Below the pieces are notes generated by a model. The model did not search any database. It saw only the letters and a program-made list of their open reading frames with translations, and was not told where the DNA came from. A program made the translations under genes and the position numbers. This document shows positions 5,799 through 10,931 of a DNA stretch of 10,931 nucleotides, piece by piece (the first letter of the stretch is position 1; the number at the start of each line of letters is the position of its first letter). Source of the DNA: Bacillota bacterium (lineage in GTDB: Bacteria > Bacillota > Clostridia > Acetivibrionales > DSM-1351); contig JAFABO010000202.1 of assembly GCA_023426005.1 (NCBI GenBank), forward strand, positions 1-10,931, read 5' to 3'.

Positions 5799-5827
5799 AT
5801 TTTAAAAGTATGATCGGCTTTTGTCAA
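5799..5827 (-). promoter_or_regulatory. Promoter of azlCD
   Basis: Read on the minus strand: TTGACA (5827-5822), 17 bases, TAAAAT (5804-5799). The transcript would begin near 5792, leaving a leader of only about 22 bases before the azlC ATG. Confidence 0.7.
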
Positions 5828-5870
5828 TTGAACATGGTGCGGCTTATAAATTTTTACCCTTTACGACAGC

Positions 5871-5924
5871 AAACGCACAGGCCTAAATAGGAAAGTTTCC
5901 TATATTAGTACCTGTGCGTTTTTT
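5871..5924. terminator. Long hairpin between the cyclophilin gene and azlC
   Basis: AAACGCACAGG (5871-5881) pairs with CCTGTGCGTTT (5911-5921) over 11 bp. Within it CTAAATAGGAA pairs with TTCCTATATTAG with one bulge. The T-run (5919-5924) is on the plus strand. On the minus strand, where the cyclophilin transcript arrives, only TTT follows. It is most likely the terminator of the cyclophilin gene, acting with a poor T-tract. Confidence 0.6.
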
Positions 5925-5981
5925 AATGTTAAGGAAATTATGGCATTTAGCAATGAAAACAAACCAGTGATATAAACATTA

Positions 5982-6503
5982 TCACACTTTTTCAGGCTCG
6001 GGATATTCCACTTCAAAGGTCTCCACCGTAACCTTCTTCATTTTCTGCTCTTCCTTCGGCTTATCATTGTAGTCCCTCTTGACACCTACTATTCTGTCGG
6101 CCTCTTCAATTCCTTCAATAACCTTTCCGAAGGCTGCATACTGGCCGTCCAGGTGAGGAGCTTTCTCCACCATTACAAAAAATTGTGATCCGGCTGAATT
6201 GGGCGCCATGGTTCTGGCCATTGATAAAACACCCTTGTCGTGCTTCAGTTCATTTTTAAAGCCGTTGGCCGAGAACTCTCCCTTGATGCTGTAATCAGGG
6301 CCGCCCATACCGCTTCCGTCCGGATCTCCGCCTTGAATCATAAAACCGGGGATGACTCTGTGGAATATCACACCGTCATAAAATCCCTTGTTTATAAGAG
6401 ATATAAAGTTATTGACCGTATTGGGTGCTATTTCAGGATAAAGCTCGGCTTTCATTATATTGCCGCTTTCCATTTCAATTGTTACTATAGGATTTTTACT
6501 CAT
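5982..6503 (-). CDS. Cyclophilin-type peptidyl-prolyl cis-trans isomerase
   Basis: 173 residues, a single cytosolic cyclophilin domain with no signal peptide. It catalyses cis-trans isomerisation of Xaa-Pro bonds and assists protein folding. The signature runs FHRVIPGFMIQGGDP (residues 48-61) with catalytic Arg49 and Gln57, GSQFFV (105-110) lining the proline pocket, and HLDGQYAAFGKV (117-128). The residue equivalent to human CypA Trp121, which contacts cyclosporin, is His117, as in many bacterial cyclophilins with low drug affinity. The last 25 or so residues are a charged tail with several K/E. ATG 6503 has AAAGGA seven bases upstream. It is a single-gene unit. Confidence 0.93.
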   Translation of the reverse strand: MSKNPIVTIEMESGNIMKAELYPEIAPNTVNNFISLINKGFYDGVIFHRVIPGFMIQGGDPDGSGMGGPDYSIKGEFSANGFKNELKHDKGVLSMARTMAPNSAGSQFFVMVEKAPHLDGQYAAFGKVIEGIEEADRIVGVKRDYNDKPKEEQKMKKVTVETFEVEYPEPEKV

Positions 6504-6572
6504 TTTTTCATTCCTTTCAAAACTGCAGCAAACCCATGCTGGAAGTTTTAGCTATAATATATTGTCAGTATT

Positions 6573-6600
6573 ATTTTATAGTTTTCGAAGCTGATGTCAA
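6573..6600 (-). promoter_or_regulatory. Promoter of the cyclophilin gene
   Basis: On the minus strand, TTGACA (6600-6595), 16 bases, TAAAAT (6578-6573). It lies about 70 bp before the ATG at 6503 and between the divergent cyclophilin and MFS genes. Confidence 0.6.
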
Positions 6601-6657
6601 GTATATTCATAGATTTTGTGATATACTCATAATGTTAATGTAAAACATTGGCTAATA

Positions 6658-8001
6658 ATGTCACTTTTAAAACAACCGGGGTTATTTATGAATGGTATTG
6701 GTTCAAAATTTAAAGCATTAGGCACCACATCAAAAAATGCATGGTTTTTTACTTTTGAGGGTGCGGTAGGAGCGGTTATCCTGAATCTGGCCAATCCTTT
6801 CTTTTCAATGTTTGCAAGGCGGATAGGCGCCAGCGATTATCAAATAGGGCTCATTTCCTCCCTTCCGGCTCTGGTGGGCATACTGGCGCTGGTGCCTGGA
6901 AGCCTCCTCGTTGACCGGAGCGGAAACAAAAAGCGAATTGTCTCACTGCTCATACTCCTATTCGGGGTAATGTACCCCCTGGCGGCTTTGTCCCCCTTTC
7001 TGGGCAACTACAAAATACCGCTTTATATTACAATAATTGCTTTGATGAACTGGCCATTTTCGGTTTTCAATATATCCTGGCAGTCTTTTTTCTCGGATGT
7101 AATGGTATCCCAATTCAACCCGGCCTTTATGAAGAGAACAAGAGCTGCAACCGTTGTGGGCACAAGCACCTCCCTGGCTGCAGGGCTGTTGCTCGCATAT
7201 ATACCTAAAAACGACGGAGAAAGAATCCTCATGTACCAGCTCTTTTTCTGTCTGTCATTTGTCCTGGCATTAATCCAAAGCTGGCTGCTCAAAAGGGTTA
7301 TAGCACCTCCGGTTTTAAAATCCGAAGAGGACAAAACCAACGGCTTTGCCATGGTGAAGGAATGCCTGAACAACCTGCTGGTATATAAGGAATTCCGTAC
7401 CTTTACTATCCTGGCATTTATATTCCATGTATCCTGGCATATGGGCTGGCCTTTATTTTTTATTTACCAGGTTGATGTGATCGGGATCAATGAAGCCTGG
7501 CTGAGCTATGTAAATGTGGCGGTTGGCTTTGCGGGAGTACTGACATATACCTTCTGGGGAAAAGAAATTGAAAAAAGAGGAGCACGTTTAATTCTTATCT
7601 TCGGTACTTTGGGTTTGGCAATGAACGCTTTAACAATTGTTTTGGTCAGGACACCCTACTTGCTGCTGTTTCAAAGTACCATGACCGGACTTACTTTTTC
7701 AGCCTTTACTCTGGCCATTTTCGCATATCTCATTGAGGTTGTTCCCCAAAAAAATAAAACAATAAATATTGCAGTTTACACAACTTTTATCAACCTGTCC
7801 CAGTTTATCTCCCCGCTTATGGGCGTATGGTTCTACAAGCAAACCTCAATCACAATTGCTCTGGTATTTGTCGGGGTCTTCAGGCTGCTGGCCGGATCTT
7901 TATTCATTGCAAAATATATATCCGGAAGGAAAAAATCCTTCCGGTCAGGTGTGCAGCAGGAGCAGCCGGCCTTGTATAATACTGAACCGCTGAATAAGTA
8001 A
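6658..8001 (+). CDS. Major facilitator superfamily transporter
   Basis: 447 residues with about 12 hydrophobic segments, the normal MFS size. The loop after helix 2 (GSLLVDRSGNKKR, residues 81-93) is a version of the conserved G-x-L-x-D-R-x-G-R-K/R-R motif A, and a long polar loop at about 213-245 separates the two six-helix halves. It should be a proton-linked carrier or drug exporter in the cytoplasmic membrane; the substrate cannot be told. The start is uncertain. ATG 6658 has no clear Shine-Dalgarno sequence, whereas the in-frame ATG at 6688 (residue 11) follows GGGG by seven bases. Helix 1 begins after residue 28, so both are possible. The gene converges on the histidine phosphatase gene with one base between stop codons. 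Confidence 0.85.
   Translation: MSLLKQPGLFMNGIGSKFKALGTTSKNAWFFTFEGAVGAVILNLANPFFSMFARRIGASDYQIGLISSLPALVGILALVPGSLLVDRSGNKKRIVSLLILLFGVMYPLAALSPFLGNYKIPLYITIIALMNWPFSVFNISWQSFFSDVMVSQFNPAFMKRTRAATVVGTSTSLAAGLLLAYIPKNDGERILMYQLFFCLSFVLALIQSWLLKRVIAPPVLKSEEDKTNGFAMVKECLNNLLVYKEFRTFTILAFIFHVSWHMGWPLFFIYQVDVIGINEAWLSYVNVAVGFAGVLTYTFWGKEIEKRGARLILIFGTLGLAMNALTIVLVRTPYLLLFQSTMTGLTFSAFTLAIFAYLIEVVPQKNKTINIAVYTTFINLSQFISPLMGVWFYKQTSITIALVFVGVFRLLAGSLFIAKYISGRKKSFRSGVQQEQPALYNTEPLNK
7922..7944. other. Perfect hairpin within the 3' end of the MFS gene
   Basis: CCGGAAGGA (7922-7930) and TCCTTCCGG (7936-7944) form a 9-bp GC-rich stem with an AAAAA loop, 57 bp before the MFS stop codon. There is no T-run directly after it on either strand (on the minus strand ATATATTTT follows). 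It may end the leftward topoisomerase-phosphatase transcript, which has no intergenic space for a terminator. Confidence 0.4.
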
Positions 8002-8002
8002 T

Positions 8003-8647
8003 CTATTCGGCAGCATGGGACATATCGCCTTCCATCAGCACTTTTGCTGTAAACCTTCCGGCCTGGGGTGCTCCGTGCGGGAGTACATTGTCTATTTCAA
8101 CTGCACACAGGCTTGTACCGTGTATAAAGGGCTGTTTCCACAGGTCCTCAATGGGAATGCCCTTAAAAATTGACATTATGGTCTTAACAATGACGGCATG
8201 GGTAACTATCAGAATGCTGCAGTCCTTGTTCTCACTCATAATCCTGTCAAGTACGGCTTCAATCCGCTCCCTGACCTGAACGAAATCCTCCCCTGTGACG
8301 GCTTTATACTGGTGGGGTCTGTTCCAGAAGGCCTCCAATCCCGCCCTGTCAGACTCACTGAATTCGTCTTTTGCCTTTCCTTCCCATTCCCCCAGATTAA
8401 TTTCTCTGAGGTTATCGTCGGCAATTATGTCAATTTTCCTATGGCCTCTGATAAGCTCTGCGGTATGTACGGCTCTTTGGCTTGAGCTTGAGTATATCAC
8501 CCTGATGTCCACACTTTCAAGACGCTTTCCCAGGGCTTCGGCATTTCCGATGCCCCTAAAAGTCAGACCGGAGTTTTTCCAGCCCTGCATTCTCCCCTCA
8601 ACATTCCATTCCGTTTCACCGTGTCTTGTAATATACAAATTAAGCAT
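8003..8647 (-). CDS. Histidine phosphatase family protein (phosphoglycerate mutase-like)
   Basis: 214 residues, one histidine phosphatase (branch 1) domain. Catalytic His9 lies in TRHGETEWN (7-15), Arg58 in SSQRAVHTAE, Glu82 in REINLGEWEG, and the second His150 in VTHAV. All four core residues are present, so it should be active. This subgroup (CobC/PhoE/GpmB-like) dephosphorylates various small phosphate esters; the substrate cannot be fixed from sequence. ATG 8647 is preferred because GGGAGG sits four bases upstream; the in-frame TTG at 8659 lies upstream of that site. It starts 26 bp after the topoisomerase subunit gene and is probably co-transcribed with it. A cobalamin role is not supported, as no cob genes are nearby. 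Confidence 0.9.
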   Translation of the reverse strand: MLNLYITRHGETEWNVEGRMQGWKNSGLTFRGIGNAEALGKRLESVDIRVIYSSSSQRAVHTAELIRGHRKIDIIADDNLREINLGEWEGKAKDEFSESDRAGLEAFWNRPHQYKAVTGEDFVQVRERIEAVLDRIMSENKDCSILIVTHAVIVKTIMSIFKGIPIEDLWKQPFIHGTSLCAVEIDNVLPHGAPQAGRFTAKVLMEGDMSHAAE

Positions 8648-8673
8648 TTTACCTCCCAATAACCGGTTCGGTC

Positions 8674-10863
8674 TTATTCCAGATCCAGGGACAGTTGGAT
8701 CTCAGCCTTGTCCTCTTCCTTAATATAACAGCCGATAGCCGGAATATTTTTTGTCCTGTAGTAATCAACATCGTTCAGCTGCATTTCCTCAAGTGTCTTA
8801 ATATATACCAGCGTACTTCCCTTTTTGGAGGTCAGTACCTGAACACCCTGGGAACCTCTTGTGGATTTTGGATTGATATTTTCGGTATTGAACACCAGAA
8901 CTTTTTTAATGCTGCTGGCTGCTGCCAGCTCAATATCTTCCGTGATAAACATCATTCTGACCAATGGCGCGCCGCCATAATATGCATTGGCAAGTTTCTT
9001 CCTGTTGGTTTTAGTGGCATAACTGGCCATTTCTATCTTGGCGCCCTTCCCGTTTTCATAGAAGAACAGCATATACCCATCATAATTATCGGTGGCAGTG
9101 ACATAAATTATCTTCTCGTCATTTTCCAAACCAAGCAGGTTTGTAAGATATTCTCCGAGACTGCTTGCCTTGCAGTCAGGAATATCGTATATCCTTGACT
9201 TGTACACATTAAGTTTATTTGAAAACAGCAGCAGGTCGGCTTTGTTATGGGTATCAACTTCCTGAACAATTGCATCATCGTCCTTGAGTTTGTGCTCCGG
9301 ATTTGCCCTGAGGGAAACCAGCGCAATTTTCTTCAGATAATTCTGCTCGGTAAGGAAAATCTTCAGATTGTAATCCTCAATCAAATGCTCTGTGGTTATC
9401 TCCTCCACATGCTCCTCATGAATTATCTCTGTTTTCCTTGGCTGGCCGAACTTTTTTGTGATATCCTTAAGCTGCTTCTGAATGATTTTTTTGACTTTGC
9501 TCTCACTGCCGTATATATCCTTTAATTCTGCAATTTCCTTCACCAGATTGTCAGCCTCGCTGACCCTGTTCAGAATATACTCCTTGTTAAGGTTTCTAAG
9601 CCTGATCTCGGCTATATATTCGGCCTGGATTTCATCTATCTGGAAACCGCTCATCAAGTTGGGTATGACAAGTGCGTCCTGTTCGGTACCCCTTATTATG
9701 GCTATTGCCTTGTCAATATCCATCAATATCTTCTTAAGGCCCATAAGCAGGTGGAGCTTTTCACTCTTCCTGTCTATATCGAACAAGGTCTGACGTTTGA
9801 TACACTCCACTCTGAAAGCAAGCCATTCGTTTAAAATAGTCCTGATCCCCATTACTCTGGGTTTGCCGTTAATAAGAATGTTGAAATTGCAGTTAAAGCT
9901 GTCCTGGAGCGGAGTGAACTTGTAAAGCTTGTTCATCAAAGCGTCGGGATCGGTATTTTTTCTGATATCAAGGGTAAGCTTAAGACCGCTTAGATCTGTT
10001 TCATCCCTCACGTCGGTGATTTCTTTTATTTTCCCGGCCTTAATCAGATCAATGATCTGATCCATAATGGCCTCGACAGTTGTTGTATAGGGAATTTCCA
10101 GTATTTCTATGCAGTTGTTTTCCTTGTCATATCTGTACTTTGCACGGACCTTAAAGCTGCCTCTTCCATTGGCATAGATATCCCTGATTTCCTTTTCGGA
10201 ATATATCAGCTGTCCTCCCGAGGAAAAATCGGGAGCCTTGAGATAGTCCTCCAGAACCGCCCCGTCATGGTCGATCAAGGCAGAGGTGGCTTCACATATT
10301 TCCTGGAGATTAAAGCTGCATATATTGCTGGCCATACCGACGGCAATACCCTGATTTGCATTTACAAGAATATTGGGATAAGTAGTGGGTAAAAGCACGG
10401 GCTCTTTCATGGTGCCATCGTAATTATCCATGAATTCAACTGTGTTTTTATCAATGTCCTTGAATATTTCATCACAGAGCTTGTCCAGCTTTGCCTCGGT
10501 ATAACGGGGTGCTGCAAACTTCATATCCCGGGAATACTGCTTTCCGAAATTCCCCTTTGAGTCCACAAAAGGATGCAGCAGAGCATTATTGCCCCTGGTC
10601 AATCTGACCATGGTTTCATATATGGCCATATCTCCATGAGGATTGAGCTTCATGGTCTGTCCGACAATGTTTGAAGATTTGGTCTTGCTGCCGTTCAGAA
10701 GCCCCATTTTATACATGGTATAGAGCAGCTTTCTGTGTGAGGGCTTGAAGCCGTCGATTTCAGGTATGGCTCTGGAAACAATAACGCTCATCGCATACGG
10801 CATATAGTTATTTTCAAGCGTTGAAACTATATCCTGTTCAACCAGATTTTTGTGAGTAGACAT
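8674..10863 (-). CDS. Type IIA DNA topoisomerase subunit A (divergent GyrA/ParC-like)
   Basis: 729 residues, the DNA-cleaving subunit of an A2B2 topoisomerase that passes one duplex through another with ATP. The winged-helix core is intact: active-site Tyr121 in FAAPRYTEAKL, NYDGT (147-151), and Ile173 in QGIAVGMASN, the DNA-bending isoleucine. The N-terminal KPSHRKLLYTM replaces the usual KPVHRR. In the quinolone region PHGDMAIYE, Met79 occupies the position of E. coli GyrA Ser83 and Glu83 that of Asp87. The C-terminal beta-pinwheel (from about 490) has only TRGSQGV (668-674) in place of the gyrase Q-R-R-G-G-K-G box, and the protein is about 100 residues shorter than typical GyrA. This favours a topoisomerase IV-like or paralogous second enzyme over housekeeping gyrase. 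ATG 10863 has GAGG six bases upstream. The B subunit is probably just right of the window (inference). Confidence 0.88.
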   Translation of the reverse strand: MSTHKNLVEQDIVSTLENNYMPYAMSVIVSRAIPEIDGFKPSHRKLLYTMYKMGLLNGSKTKSSNIVGQTMKLNPHGDMAIYETMVRLTRGNNALLHPFVDSKGNFGKQYSRDMKFAAPRYTEAKLDKLCDEIFKDIDKNTVEFMDNYDGTMKEPVLLPTTYPNILVNANQGIAVGMASNICSFNLQEICEATSALIDHDGAVLEDYLKAPDFSSGGQLIYSEKEIRDIYANGRGSFKVRAKYRYDKENNCIEILEIPYTTTVEAIMDQIIDLIKAGKIKEITDVRDETDLSGLKLTLDIRKNTDPDALMNKLYKFTPLQDSFNCNFNILINGKPRVMGIRTILNEWLAFRVECIKRQTLFDIDRKSEKLHLLMGLKKILMDIDKAIAIIRGTEQDALVIPNLMSGFQIDEIQAEYIAEIRLRNLNKEYILNRVSEADNLVKEIAELKDIYGSESKVKKIIQKQLKDITKKFGQPRKTEIIHEEHVEEITTEHLIEDYNLKIFLTEQNYLKKIALVSLRANPEHKLKDDDAIVQEVDTHNKADLLLFSNKLNVYKSRIYDIPDCKASSLGEYLTNLLGLENDEKIIYVTATDNYDGYMLFFYENGKGAKIEMASYATKTNRKKLANAYYGGAPLVRMMFITEDIELAAASSIKKVLVFNTENINPKSTRGSQGVQVLTSKKGSTLVYIKTLEEMQLNDVDYYRTKNIPAIGCYIKEEDKAEIQLSLDLE

Positions 10864-10904
10864 TCATATCCTCTTTTCCGTAAAGTTCAAGTTATAAGAA
10901 TTTC

Positions 10905-10910
10905 ATTATA
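10905..10910 (-). promoter_or_regulatory. Possible -10 box upstream of the topoisomerase gene
   Basis: TATAAT reads on the minus strand at 10910-10905, about 42 bp before the ATG. The matching -35 box would straddle the window edge, so the promoter cannot be confirmed. Confidence 0.3.
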
Positions 10911-10931
10911 CTTAATATTTAACTTCCAGTT

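Noticed and set aside
5771..5827. AzlC start at the ATG at 5827
   Set aside because: It overlaps the -35 box of the only good promoter, and the added residues are polar and not typical of AzlC.
8198..8723. Plus-strand open frames opposite the histidine phosphatase
   Set aside because: The minus strand carries a complete catalytic set for histidine phosphatase; the plus frames are antisense by-products.
8695..9793. Several plus-strand frames opposite the topoisomerase gene
   Set aside because: They are antisense to a full-length conserved gene and have no start signals.

Overview
The window looks like a low-GC Firmicutes (Clostridia-type) chromosome segment. It is AT-rich, has strong AGGAGG-type ribosome binding sites and TTGACA/TATAAT promoters, and carries protein families typical of clostridia (a COG2509 flavoprotein, AzlCD, a stand-alone cyclophilin, and a divergent second type IIA topoisomerase A subunit). 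Genus assignment would be a guess. I saw no rRNA, tRNA, CRISPR array or recognisable defence locus, and no convincing new multi-gene system.

Left third (1-2600) is an eroded, mobile-element-rich stretch. It opens with the C-terminal end of an AraC-family regulator and its terminator. After a gene-poor gap comes a good promoter with palindromic half-sites, driving a small secreted cysteine-rich protein whose frame is broken by one extra T. A second, intact small secreted protein of unknown family follows. Next are an IS256-family transposase fossil, an unrecognised short gene on the minus strand truncated by that fossil, and a 434-bp remnant of an ISAs1-family element that still has both terminal inverted repeats.

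Middle (2550-6600): a COG2509 FAD-dependent dehydrogenase stands alone on the plus strand with its own promoter and a cluster of three hairpins behind it. Facing it on the minus strand is azlC-azlD (branched-chain amino acid export) with overlapping start and stop codons, followed by a HAD-type phosphatase remnant that has lost its catalytic N-terminus. Upstream of these, also on the minus strand, is a cyclophilin-type peptidyl-prolyl isomerase with its own promoter.

Right third (6650-10931): an MFS transporter on the plus strand converges, with a single base between stop codons, on a minus-strand pair. That pair is a GyrA/ParC-like topoisomerase subunit followed 26 bp later by a histidine phosphatase. 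The topoisomerase has methionine at the position equivalent to the quinolone-binding serine and only a degenerate GyrA-box. Its B subunit is probably just beyond the right edge.
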